Assembly: GCA_031429355.1 (NCBI GenBank)
Contig: JANOZM010000020.1
Location: 25,937 to 89,936, forward strand
From: JANOZM01 sp031429355
GTDB lineage: Bacteria; Pseudomonadota; Gammaproteobacteria; Burkholderiales; Burkholderiaceae_E
Direction of reading: 5' to 3'
Length of the DNA: 64,000 bases
Of the stretch, positions 35,033-43,427 are shown piece by piece (position 1 is the stretch's first letter; the number at the start of each line of letters is the position of its first letter). Under the pieces are notes generated by a model, which saw only the letters and a program-made list of their open reading frames with translations, was not told the origin of the DNA and made no database searches. The translations under genes and the position numbers were made by a program.

Positions 35033-35839
35033 ATGCTCGTAGAACAAATTTGGACCGCGAACCCCTTACGCAATTTTAATTATCTAATCGCTTGCCCAGA
35101 AACCGGTGAGGCTTTAGCCATCGATCCGTTTGATGCCGAAAAAACCATCCGCACCGCGCGTGTAAAAGGATGGCAGATCACGCAAATTTTAAACACTCAC
35201 GAGCATCACGACCATACGGGTGGCAACGCTGCTGTGGTTGCTGCCACTGGTGCTAAAGTAATCGCGCATCACAAAGCGGGGGGCAAAATTACTGGGATGG
35301 ACCGAGGCGTGGCTGCGGGCGACATTATTAAGGTGGGCAAGACCGTCGATTTAGAGTGCCTCGACACACCTGGCCACACGATGTGCCATATTTGCCTGCG
35401 TTCGCATACCGAGCAACCGGCGCTTTTTTCGGGTGACACCATGTTTAATGCGGGTGCCGGCAACGTGCATAACGGCGGTGATGTCAACGCGCTTTACACT
35501 ACTTTTACTGAGCAAATTGCCAAGTTGCCAGGCAACACTTTGCTCTATCCAGGGCACGACTATATTGAAAACAATTTGCGATTTACTTTGGACCGAGAGC
35601 CCGACAACCAGGCGGCCAAAGACTTAGTGGGGCAGCTTACCAATGGCAGTTCTAAAGCGCACGATCCGAGTATGGGTTTTGTAACAACCCTTGCCCAAGA
35701 ACGGGAAATTAACACCTTTATGCGCCTCGACCGCGCCAGTTTGGTCGCTAAACTGCGCGAACGGTTTCCAGATTTGGCCGAACAGCCTGAAGCGCAGGCC
35801 GTGTTTATGAAGTTACGGGAGTTGCGTAACAATTGGTAA
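35033..35839 (+). CDS. gloB: Hydroxyacylglutathione hydrolase (glyoxalase II-like)
   Basis: 268 residues. The dinuclear zinc motif THEHHDHTGGN (near residue 57), the bridging Asp in FSGDTMFNAG and the His in YPGHDYIENN are all present. So is an all-helical C-terminal domain that binds the glutathione thioester in this family. Glyoxalase II hydrolyses S-D-lactoylglutathione to lactate and glutathione. Next to sox genes, a related persulfide-dioxygenase role is conceivable, but the C-terminal extension favours glyoxalase II. Confidence 0.88.
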   Translation: MLVEQIWTANPLRNFNYLIACPETGEALAIDPFDAEKTIRTARVKGWQITQILNTHEHHDHTGGNAAVVAATGAKVIAHHKAGGKITGMDRGVAAGDIIKVGKTVDLECLDTPGHTMCHICLRSHTEQPALFSGDTMFNAGAGNVHNGGDVNALYTTFTEQIAKLPGNTLLYPGHDYIENNLRFTLDREPDNQAAKDLVGQLTNGSSKAHDPSMGFVTTLAQEREINTFMRLDRASLVAKLRERFPDLAEQPEAQAVFMKLRELRNNW

Positions 35840-35860
35840 ATTTTGATGATGGTGAACAAT

Positions 35861-35896
35861 AAAGTTGTAAATGTACATCCATGTGTTTACAACTTT
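35861..35896. promoter_or_regulatory. Long inverted repeat between gloB and vapBC
   Basis: AAAGTTGTAAA and TTTACAACTTT, perfect 11-base arms around a 14-base centre. It begins 22 bases after the gloB stop and ends 46 bases before vapB. No clean T-run follows, so an operator for the VapB repressor is more likely than a terminator. Confidence 0.6.
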
Positions 35897-35941
35897 AGCG
35901 TTGGAGGGTAAGATTGAGAATCCATTGCAAAGGTCGTCCAG

Positions 35942-36178
35942 ATGCAAACAACACGCATTTTTAAAAACGGGAATTCGCAAGCTGTGCGCATCCCAGCTGA
36001 TTTGGCGTATCAACGATCAGATATCGAGTTAGAAATTGAGCGGCACGGTGAAGAAATTCGAATTCGTCCAGCCCGTCGTTCACTTGCGGGCGTCCTCTCG
36101 AAGTTTGCGCAGTTCTCAACTGATTTTATGTCTGAAGGGCGAGAGCAGCCCGAGCAGGCTGAGCTGGATAAACTTTGA
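35942..36178 (+). CDS. vapB: VapB-type (AbrB/SpoVT fold) antitoxin
   Basis: 78 residues. The N-terminal QTTRIFKNGNSQAVRIPADL is the typical VapB swapped-hairpin DNA-binding domain (residues 1-45). The tail SKFAQFSTDFMSEGREQPEQ is the disordered toxin-neutralising arm. It overlaps the toxin gene by four bases. The inverted repeat just upstream is its probable operator. Confidence 0.92.
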   Translation: MQTTRIFKNGNSQAVRIPADLAYQRSDIELEIERHGEEIRIRPARRSLAGVLSKFAQFSTDFMSEGREQPEQAELDKL

Positions 36179-36597
36179 ATGTGCGATACATGTTGGATAC
36201 CAACATGTGCATATACTTGATGAAAAATCAACAGGAACACGTTGCGGAACGATTTGCCCAGTGCATAGTTGGGGAAGTTGTTATGTCGTCCATAACTTAT
36301 GCCGAATTGCGCTTGGGCATGGCCGTTAGCGCGAATCCTCAGCTAGAAGAAAAAAATCTAAACGAACTAATCGAAGATATTCCTGTGCTCGCATTTGACA
36401 ACTCGGCTGCGAATGCTTACGGGCCAATTCGATTAGCAACGAGGGAGAAAAAGAACGACGCACTGGATAAGCTAATTGCAGCACACGCAGTAGCTTTAAA
36501 TGCAATTCTAGTGACTAATAATGTTCAAGACTTTGCGCGCTATCCAAACTTAAAAATAGAAAACTGGATGAATGCGCGACTAGACCAAGACAAATAA
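36175..36597 (+). CDS. vapC: VapC PIN-domain RNase toxin
   Basis: 140 residues from a GTG-type start overlapping the antitoxin stop. The PIN acidic residues are clear: YMLDTNMCIYLM (Asp6), SSITYAELRLG (Glu), LDKLIAAHAVAL (Asp) and LVTNNVQDF. The last carries Asn where many VapCs have Asp, followed by the usual DF. Homologues cleave initiator tRNA or rRNA. A standard VapBC module, the second in this window and not closely similar to the one at 25.5 kb. Confidence 0.92.
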   Translation: MNVRYMLDTNMCIYLMKNQQEHVAERFAQCIVGEVVMSSITYAELRLGMAVSANPQLEEKNLNELIEDIPVLAFDNSAANAYGPIRLATREKKNDALDKLIAAHAVALNAILVTNNVQDFARYPNLKIENWMNARLDQDK

Positions 36598-36616
36598 TAC
36601 AATCGGCGAAGTCGAT

Positions 36617-38698
36617 TTACCCCAACAATCCGCGATCCCGCAACATCGGTTCCACTGCTGGTTGCTTACCCCGAAAAGCCAAGTAAGTCTTCATGGGTGC
36701 AACTGATGCGCCAGCGCCGTAGATATGCTTACGCAATCGCTGCGCTGTAGCAGGATCGAATAAATTACCTGCTTCACGGAATGCATCAAAAGCATCGGCA
36801 TCTAGCACTTCGGCCCACAGATACACATAGTAGCCGGCGGCGTAATAGTTACCCGAAAACAAATGACCAAAGTGCGGTAGGCGATGGCGCATCACGATTT
36901 CGCGTGGCATACCAATGGCATCGAGCGTTTGTTTTTCAAACGCGGCAATATCCAGTTGCTCGGGGTTGTCGATTTGGTGCAACGCTAGGTCGACTAAACA
37001 ACAAGAGCAATACTCAACCGTTTCGAAGCCCAAATTAAATGTGGCTGCTGCTTCTATGCGGTCGATAAGTGCATCGCTAATCGCTTCACCAGTAGAGACA
37101 TGCCGGGCATGCTTTTTTAACAAGGCACGGTCGGTTCCCCAGTGTTCAAACAACTGCGAAGGTAACTCGACAAAATCTTGCATGACGTTGGTGCCGCCAA
37201 TACGATCGTAAGTAACATTAGACAGCAAGCCGTGTAGGCCATGTCCAAATTCATGGAACAAAGTGCGTACATCATCTAGGCTAAGTAGCGATTCGTCTGG
37301 TTTGGCGGCACGCGAAAAATTGTTGTTGTTAGAGATTATTGGTAAGCGCGTTAAACCGTTTTTTGCTTGGGTACGATACGCGCTCATCCATGCGCCACCT
37401 TGCTTATTGGGTCGTGCAAAGTTATCGGCTAAAAAGTAACCAACTAGCTCACCCGATTGCTCGTGCACCTCGTACATTTTTACATCGGCGTGATATGTTT
37501 TTGCATCGTTCAGTTGTTTAAATTGCAAGCCAAATAGTTGCGTGGCGGTATCAAACAATGCATGCGTAATGTTACCCAAAGCAAAAAATGGTTTGCATTC
37601 GTCATCTGATAAATCGTATTGTGCAGCGCGCACTTTTTCAGAGTAATAGCGCCAGTCCCACGGCTCTAAGGCTTCGTGCATGCCTTCTGCTTTTGCTGCA
37701 TCGCTTAGCTGGGCCAACTCGCGTGCGGCTTTTTTCTTAGCGGGCTCCCAAGCCTTCATCACTAAGTCTTTTGCAGCGGCTGGTGTGCCGGCCATGCGGT
37801 CATCTAAGGCGTAGTCGGCAAAGTTTTTGTAACCCAAAATTTGGGCCATTTCTTTGCGCAACACTAAAATTTCTTTAATGATGGGCGTGTTATCAAACTC
37901 GGGCATTGTTTGGCCACGCTGCGTCCAAGCCAAAAAAGCTTGCTTACGCAAATCACGGCGTTTTGCAAACATTAAAAACGGCACCACTAAAGAACGACTG
38001 AGTGTAATAACGTAAGCTGATTTGCTATTACGTTCTTTAGCTGCTTGCGCTGCCGAATCTAAAACGAACTGGGGTAGGCCGTCTACATCGTTATCAGTTA
38101 ATTCTAGTGTGTAGGCTGTTTCGTTAGCTAATACATTTTGCGAAAACTGAGCTGTTAGCTGCGCTAGTTTTTGGGCGATTTCACCGAAGCGTACTTTTTG
38201 TGTGCCTTGTAGTTTTGCGCCCGAACGTAAAAAATCTAAGTGAAAGCGCTTTAATAATTCATTTTGTTCTTCGCTAAGTTGCGAGCGATCTTGATTCATC
38301 AACCCGTCTAGTCGTGCAAATAGCGCGGCGTTACCAAAAAGCTCGGTATCAAAACCTGCAAGCACTGGTGCTAGTTGTAACTCGACTGCGCGTAATTCAT
38401 CACTGCTGGCCGAACCCAATAGGTTGCTAAACAACATGCCAACACGGCCATAAGTCGGCCCACACAAATCTAGGCTGGCTACTGTGTTTTCAAAAGTGGG
38501 CGAATTAGTGTTGTTCGCGATAGCTTCTAACTGTGCGCGCTTTTCAAGCATCGCTTGTTCAAATGCTGGTTTAAAGTGTTCGGCTAAAACTGCAGTAAAG
38601 GGCGGAAATTGGCCAGGCAAATCCCAGCTACTTAGTAGTGGGTTATCGAGCGGGTTATTGGACGACCGTAAATTATTGGGGTTAGTTGGTGCATTCAT
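36617..38698 (-). CDS. prlC: Oligopeptidase A (M3 metallopeptidase)
   Basis: 693 residues, the normal size of the family. The zinc site FHEFGHGLHGLLS (HExxH with the downstream Glu of the M3 signature) is near residue 477, and further M3 segments include NFARPNKQGGAWMSAYR upstream and the C-terminal FSGNYYAAGYYVYLWAEV. It is a cytoplasmic peptidase that degrades short peptides, including cleaved signal peptides. It overlaps the SIMPL gene stop by four bases, so three minus-strand genes (3HB-oligomer hydrolase, SIMPL, this) form one transcript. Confidence 0.96.
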   Translation of the reverse strand: MNAPTNPNNLRSSNNPLDNPLLSSWDLPGQFPPFTAVLAEHFKPAFEQAMLEKRAQLEAIANNTNSPTFENTVASLDLCGPTYGRVGMLFSNLLGSASSDELRAVELQLAPVLAGFDTELFGNAALFARLDGLMNQDRSQLSEEQNELLKRFHLDFLRSGAKLQGTQKVRFGEIAQKLAQLTAQFSQNVLANETAYTLELTDNDVDGLPQFVLDSAAQAAKERNSKSAYVITLSRSLVVPFLMFAKRRDLRKQAFLAWTQRGQTMPEFDNTPIIKEILVLRKEMAQILGYKNFADYALDDRMAGTPAAAKDLVMKAWEPAKKKAARELAQLSDAAKAEGMHEALEPWDWRYYSEKVRAAQYDLSDDECKPFFALGNITHALFDTATQLFGLQFKQLNDAKTYHADVKMYEVHEQSGELVGYFLADNFARPNKQGGAWMSAYRTQAKNGLTRLPIISNNNNFSRAAKPDESLLSLDDVRTLFHEFGHGLHGLLSNVTYDRIGGTNVMQDFVELPSQLFEHWGTDRALLKKHARHVSTGEAISDALIDRIEAAATFNLGFETVEYCSCCLVDLALHQIDNPEQLDIAAFEKQTLDAIGMPREIVMRHRLPHFGHLFSGNYYAAGYYVYLWAEVLDADAFDAFREAGNLFDPATAQRLRKHIYGAGASVAPMKTYLAFRGKQPAVEPMLRDRGLLG

Positions 38699-39384
38699 TT
38701 TAAATCGATAGATCCATTAAAAGTTACTTGTACTTCAGAGTCGCCAGATTCGGTTGGTACTGGTGCGCTCGACATTGTTTCCATTTTACCGCGTGCCATC
38801 GCCATGGGTCGAACCGTTACGTTGTAACCATTGTTTAAGTTCAGGTCTTTGATGGTGTAGCCATTAAACCCAAGCGCGGTTGCAGCTTCTTTAGAGCGGG
38901 CTCTAAATGCGTTAGCGGCTTCGAGCAATAATTTTTTTTCGGCCATGTTGCGGGCTTCATCCGACAAGCGAAATTGGATAGAGCCCAACTGCAAGCGCTG
39001 TGAAAGATCGCCCGCTAATTTACCTAACCCGGCAAGGTTACCCGAGGTTAAAACAATTTCGCCGCGCACCTTCCAACCCGAAGGCCGACCTTGCGCATTC
39101 CAATTGGGGTTGGTCGAAACATTACCAAGCCGCGCCTTTACCTGCGCTACCTTTTTAGCCTCCTCTAAGCCCGAATTAAGCGCTTGCAATACCGCTTGAT
39201 TAAGCGCGGCCAAGTCGTTGCCGTCACGCTCGATCGCTAACATTACGACCATTTCGTCGTTGTTTACTTGTGCTTTGGCTGAGGCCTCCAAAGTTAATGT
39301 GGCCGCAGCCGATAAAGGCGCATAAAGATTTAAGCCCGCTACAAATGCGAAGCCAAGTAAGTGAGTAAAAGTTTTTTTTATCAT
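38695..39384 (-). CDS. SIMPL-domain (DUF541) periplasmic protein
   Basis: 229 residues with a signal peptide (1-27, ending LSAAA). The SIMPL/DUF541 pattern is visible: EASAKAQVNNDEMVVML near the start, repeated alpha-beta units, and AMARGKMETMSSAPVPTESG before the last strand, a typical family ending. Family members such as oxidative-stress defence protein YggE are periplasmic with no known catalytic activity. Four-base overlaps with both neighbours indicate translational coupling, though the metabolic link is unclear. Confidence 0.87.
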   Translation of the reverse strand: MIKKTFTHLLGFAFVAGLNLYAPLSAAATLTLEASAKAQVNNDEMVVMLAIERDGNDLAALNQAVLQALNSGLEEAKKVAQVKARLGNVSTNPNWNAQGRPSGWKVRGEIVLTSGNLAGLGKLAGDLSQRLQLGSIQFRLSDEARNMAEKKLLLEAANAFRARSKEAATALGFNGYTIKDLNLNNGYNVTVRPMAMARGKMETMSSAPVPTESGDSEVQVTFNGSIDLK

Positions 39385-41543
39385 TCGGGTATAACCAATT
39401 GTGTGTCTTGCATACGAATTAAAGTGTTTGCGTCTAACGTTGCACTTATGGGTGGAATGTTAGTGGCGGTTAGGTCATCTAATTTACCGTCTTTAGTTGC
39501 ACGTAGCACAGTGCGAACTAATTGCGATGGGGGAAGGGCGCGTTTTTGTGTGAGATGGGTCCACATCAAATTCATGCTTTGATTAAAGTAAGCGTGAATC
39601 GGCACGTAACTATTGCTAAAGCCTGCAATGCCGTTAAGCGTATCTAAATGTTGCGCGTTGGTAATTTCGTAATAGCGTACTAGCGAGGCGTTATCGACAT
39701 TTCGGTTATGCGCAAAGTAGGCGCGACCCGCATGGTTTAGGGGTAAAACAGCATCGCTGCGTGGCGAAACAATAATTGTGGGTTTGCCGCGCAAATTGCC
39801 CGTCATTTGTGTTTCGCTAATTCCTTTAGCAACACGGGCAGCCCAGTCGGCGCGCAGTTTTTGTTCTGCGGATTGGCCGTCTTTTAACATTGCGCCTGTA
39901 ACTGTTTTGCCTGTAGCTACTTCGCGCAAACAAATAGCCCCAGCAATATTCATATCGTTTGCATCATTTGCGCTTACGCTGCTACGGTCTTCGCGCGGGC
40001 CACCCTTGCTTTTTTGATTGACTAAACTAATGCCTGCGGTTGGCACAATACCGTTGGAGGTAGCAAAGGCCAGTGCCGCGCCCGCAATACCAATGGGCTG
40101 CAACGGATTGCTAGCTGCATTAGCGGCAGCCGTAGCGGCGTAACTATAGCCACATAGCTCTTCGGTTACGCTAAGGCGACCATATTGCATAGCGTAAGCA
40201 ACCGCAATACCTTGGTAAACGTTTAAAGCATAGTGCGAAGGCAAAAGCGTTAACGCCTCTGCTTGAATGCCAGCGGCTAGCAGCTTGTCGATTGATTCCG
40301 CCGCTTGCGCGGCTACACCAGCGCTTGTTAAATAACCATTTGCTTTTAACGCTTCGCAACGGTTATCGCGCAATGCTTTGGGCACTAAGTTTAACGGTGC
40401 CGATTCCATCCGTGAATCGTTGGCGGCACATGGCACGTACAAGTTTAAAAGCGTCGTGTAATCAAGTAACGAACGTCCAGCAGCGGGCACAACTTTATCG
40501 CCTTGGCGAATCGAGTAACCAGTGGCATTAGCGATTGATACGTTGGGTTCAGTGGCAACCACCGCATCGATTAAGCCTTCGGTATCTTGCTCGGCGGCTT
40601 GCAAAGCAGCATAAGCACCATTAGAAACACTGGAGGCAATAACGAACGTATTGGCGGCCGTGTACGATCCACTAGCGGCCTTGCGGTCATCGGTTAATCC
40701 ATTCATTACCGTGAAGGCGTAGCGGACTGCCGTCAACGTAAATTGGCCCCACAAACGCTCGCTATTTTGTTGATTGTGCGCTTGCTTTACTGCAATGCGA
40801 TGCGGGTTTTTTTCAATGTACGCTTTACGAGCAGCTTCATCTAAATTGGCAGAAAAATTGTTGGGCGCACTGCCAGCATCAACTAAACTTCCCGACCAGT
40901 CATACACTCGGTTTGAACCAAGCAAATGAAAACCGGTACCAGTGCCTTTGTCCGTGTAAGCTACTACACAGCCACGCTTTAATCCCCATTCGCCTGCCGT
41001 ACCAATTGCGCCATATACGCCGCGCGAACCCGATGACGTGGCCGTAACGATACAAGGGTTTTCTTTATTAAGGCTGCGTGGTATTTGCACCATAATCATT
41101 GCGGTTGCGCCGCCAATTGAAACGCTGGCTAAATATTCATCACCGGCTATCTTGCCTTCGCCTAAAGTATCTTTGCCGGTTAAGTCGATGTTAGGACCAT
41201 AAAAGCGCGTAAATCCACCAGCGGGGCTTGCATCAATTAAGGCGCGATAGTTGGCATGTATGGCACGTTGCCGTAAATCAATTGTGCTTGGGGCTTCAGG
41301 GTTGGCTAATGGTGCAAGCGCCGCTTGCAGCAAACCTGTTTTACCAAGGCCCGCGGTTAATAAATCGTTTGATTGCCCGTCGTAGGTTTGTTTCGAAATG
41401 GCGGTAATGGTTGGCGCTTGGATGGCGGCAGAACCGCTGGTGCTTACTGTAGAGCAGCCAGTTAACATAGCAGCGATTGCGGTTGTTGTGGTCAGGGCAA
41501 AGGTGATCACTTTGCTTGGTTGTAAAGCAGGCTTGCTGTTCAT
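39381..41543 (-). CDS. D-(-)-3-hydroxybutyrate oligomer hydrolase
   Basis: About 720 residues from the ATG at 41543. The open frame starts 16 codons earlier, but this ATG gives a proper lipoprotein signal (MNSKPALQPSK to the lipobox LTGCST). The large 3HB-oligomer hydrolase family has an alpha/beta-hydrolase core. The nucleophile segment is probably VIASSVSNGAYAALQAAEQ (S-N-G). The late NAQHLDTLNG may carry the histidine. It cleaves water-soluble 3-hydroxybutyrate oligomers during poly-hydroxybutyrate turnover, common in PHB-storing betaproteobacteria. Confidence 0.88.
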   Translation of the reverse strand: MNSKPALQPSKVITFALTTTTAIAAMLTGCSTVSTSGSAAIQAPTITAISKQTYDGQSNDLLTAGLGKTGLLQAALAPLANPEAPSTIDLRQRAIHANYRALIDASPAGGFTRFYGPNIDLTGKDTLGEGKIAGDEYLASVSIGGATAMIMVQIPRSLNKENPCIVTATSSGSRGVYGAIGTAGEWGLKRGCVVAYTDKGTGTGFHLLGSNRVYDWSGSLVDAGSAPNNFSANLDEAARKAYIEKNPHRIAVKQAHNQQNSERLWGQFTLTAVRYAFTVMNGLTDDRKAASGSYTAANTFVIASSVSNGAYAALQAAEQDTEGLIDAVVATEPNVSIANATGYSIRQGDKVVPAAGRSLLDYTTLLNLYVPCAANDSRMESAPLNLVPKALRDNRCEALKANGYLTSAGVAAQAAESIDKLLAAGIQAEALTLLPSHYALNVYQGIAVAYAMQYGRLSVTEELCGYSYAATAAANAASNPLQPIGIAGAALAFATSNGIVPTAGISLVNQKSKGGPREDRSSVSANDANDMNIAGAICLREVATGKTVTGAMLKDGQSAEQKLRADWAARVAKGISETQMTGNLRGKPTIIVSPRSDAVLPLNHAGRAYFAHNRNVDNASLVRYYEITNAQHLDTLNGIAGFSNSYVPIHAYFNQSMNLMWTHLTQKRALPPSQLVRTVLRATKDGKLDDLTATNIPPISATLDANTLIRMQDTQLVIPE

Positions 41544-41636
41544 CGATTTAGTTCCATCTGCGATTGTTTGGTCGGCAAAAAAAGTCTCCAAGCGTTACTA
41601 TTGCACATTCTTTACCGGTTTTAAGTTCTTAGAAAA

Positions 41637-42128
41637 ATGAAAACTACAAATTTTAAATATTTTGCGTTTGTTTTTAGTGCGATCACTTCAGTATTGCTAA
41701 TTTTGGCAACCCCAACGATCGGCTACGCCGCCGACACGCCAGCACCCGTAGTTTCGCCAAGCGAAGCCTATGGCGAGTACATGACCTTGGGGCGTGCCGC
41801 TGTAAAAGCTAGCAACTGGAGTCGAGCCATTCGGGAGTTCGAAGCGGCCGTAAAAACGCTACCGAAAGAAGCCGACGGGCATAATATGCTGGCGTTTTCG
41901 TTGCGCAATAAAGGCGACTACAAACGCGCAAAGGTCGAGTACGACGAAGCGCTGCGCTTAAACCCCAAGCATTTGGGCGCACACGAGTACATTGGCGAGT
42001 TGTATCTAAAAACAAATCAACTGGCAGAAGCCGAGAAGCACTTGGCGATTCTCGAACAACTTTGCACAAAAAAATGTGAAGAATACGAAGACCTAGCGGG
42101 CAAAATCGCAGCGTTTAAGAAGAAGTAA
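41637..42128 (+). CDS. Secreted TPR-repeat protein
   Basis: 163 residues with a signal peptide ending near GYAADTP (cleavage about residue 31). Tetratricopeptide repeats fill the rest (for example SNWSRAIREFEAAVKTLPKE and GDYKRAKVEYDEALRLNPKH), about three units, suited to protein-protein binding in the periplasm. Its stop codon lies in a small triplicated block (about 42119-42157, AAGAAGTAAAA units), so the real 3' end carries spare in-frame stops. Partner unknown; divergent from the 3HB-oligomer hydrolase gene. Confidence 0.87.
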   Translation: MKTTNFKYFAFVFSAITSVLLILATPTIGYAADTPAPVVSPSEAYGEYMTLGRAAVKASNWSRAIREFEAAVKTLPKEADGHNMLAFSLRNKGDYKRAKVEYDEALRLNPKHLGAHEYIGELYLKTNQLAEAEKHLAILEQLCTKKCEEYEDLAGKIAAFKKK

Positions 42129-42187
42129 AACGAAGAAGTAAAAACGAAGAAGTAAAATGCGAGCTGCGTTTGTAAAGCTATAGGCGT

Positions 42188-43399
42188 TTAATCTTGATCA
42201 AGCTCGGCAACAAAGCCAGCCTCAGCTAGCTTAGCAATCACTTCATGGACGTGTTCCATACCGCGCGCCTGAATCACGACTTCAATTTCAACGTTTTGCG
42301 CCGCCAAATGAGTAAAGGCGCGTTGGTGATGTACTTCGTCGACGTTTGCGCCGGTTTGCGCAATAAGTGAAGTTATCGTTGCAAGTGTGCCCGGTATGTC
42401 GCGCGCAGAAATACGTAAACGCGCTAAGCGTCCGGCCCGCACCATGCCGCGTTCTATTATTGACGCGAGCAACAACGGATCGATATTGCCGCCGCACAGC
42501 ACCAAGCCCACCGTTTTGCCTTTAAACCGTTCGGGTTCGCGAATTAATGCGGCTAGGCCTACAGCGCCAGCGCCTTCAACGACGGTTTTTTCTACTTCGA
42601 GTAGCAACAATATTGCGTGCTCAATGTCGCCTTCTTCAACCATGAGTAAATCGTCGACTTGTTTGCCGATAATTGCTTGCGTAATAGTGCCAGCTCGCCC
42701 AACCGCAATCCCATCGGCAATAGTGGCCGAACCCATCGGCAAAGTGCTGCCTTTAATCGCATTGATCATCGATGGAAACCGTTCGGTTTGCACGCCGATA
42801 ATTTTGATACTGGGTTTGATAGTTTTTGCGGCAATTGCAATGCCTGATAAAAGCCCGCCACCGCCAACCGCGATAACCAAGGTATCAAGTTGCGGAACGG
42901 CTTGCAGCATCTCGATACCAATTGTGCCTTGGCCGGCAATTACACTCGCATCATCATAAGGATGCACAAAGTTTAAGCCTTGTTTGGTCGAGAGCTCGAA
43001 CGCGTGGCTGCGGGCTTCGTCCAGCGTATCGCCGTGCAAAACAACTTCGGCGCCAAAGCCTTTGGTTCGCTCAACTTTTACAACCGAAGTTAATCGAGGC
43101 ATGACAATTACGGCCCGAATCCCCAACTGTTGAGCATGGTAGGCGACGCCTTGTGCATGGTTTCCGGCGCTCATCGCAACGACACCTTGGGCCCGTTCGG
43201 CCGCGCTTAGTTTGCTTAAGCGATTGCATGCCCCTCGTTCTTTAAAACTGGCTGTAAATTGCAAATTTTCGAATTTTAAATAGACTTTTGCACCCGTAAT
43301 TTCGGATAAGGTCTTGCTTTCTACGCAGGGGGTATTTAAGACCTGTCCGTTTAGTCGCTGTGCTGCGTCCTGAATATCTTGGAAACTTACGGTTATCAT
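42188..43399 (-). CDS. ilvA: Threonine dehydratase (PLP-dependent), with ACT-like tail
   Basis: 403 residues from the ATG at 43399. The open frame extends upstream into the divergent peptidase gene, but the family begins with MITVSFQDIQDAAQRLNG. The PLP lysine is in FTASFKERGACN, and the phosphate-binding glycine loop is VAVGGGGLLSGIAIA. The last ~80 residues resemble an ACT-type regulatory domain, as in catabolic or short biosynthetic threonine dehydratases. It converts threonine to 2-oxobutyrate and ammonia, the entry to isoleucine synthesis. Confidence 0.92.
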   Translation of the reverse strand: MITVSFQDIQDAAQRLNGQVLNTPCVESKTLSEITGAKVYLKFENLQFTASFKERGACNRLSKLSAAERAQGVVAMSAGNHAQGVAYHAQQLGIRAVIVMPRLTSVVKVERTKGFGAEVVLHGDTLDEARSHAFELSTKQGLNFVHPYDDASVIAGQGTIGIEMLQAVPQLDTLVIAVGGGGLLSGIAIAAKTIKPSIKIIGVQTERFPSMINAIKGSTLPMGSATIADGIAVGRAGTITQAIIGKQVDDLLMVEEGDIEHAILLLLEVEKTVVEGAGAVGLAALIREPERFKGKTVGLVLCGGNIDPLLLASIIERGMVRAGRLARLRISARDIPGTLATITSLIAQTGANVDEVHHQRAFTHLAAQNVEIEVVIQARGMEHVHEVIAKLAEAGFVAELDQD

Positions 43400-43427
43400 T
43401 GCAAACTCAGTCGAATTTAATACTCCT

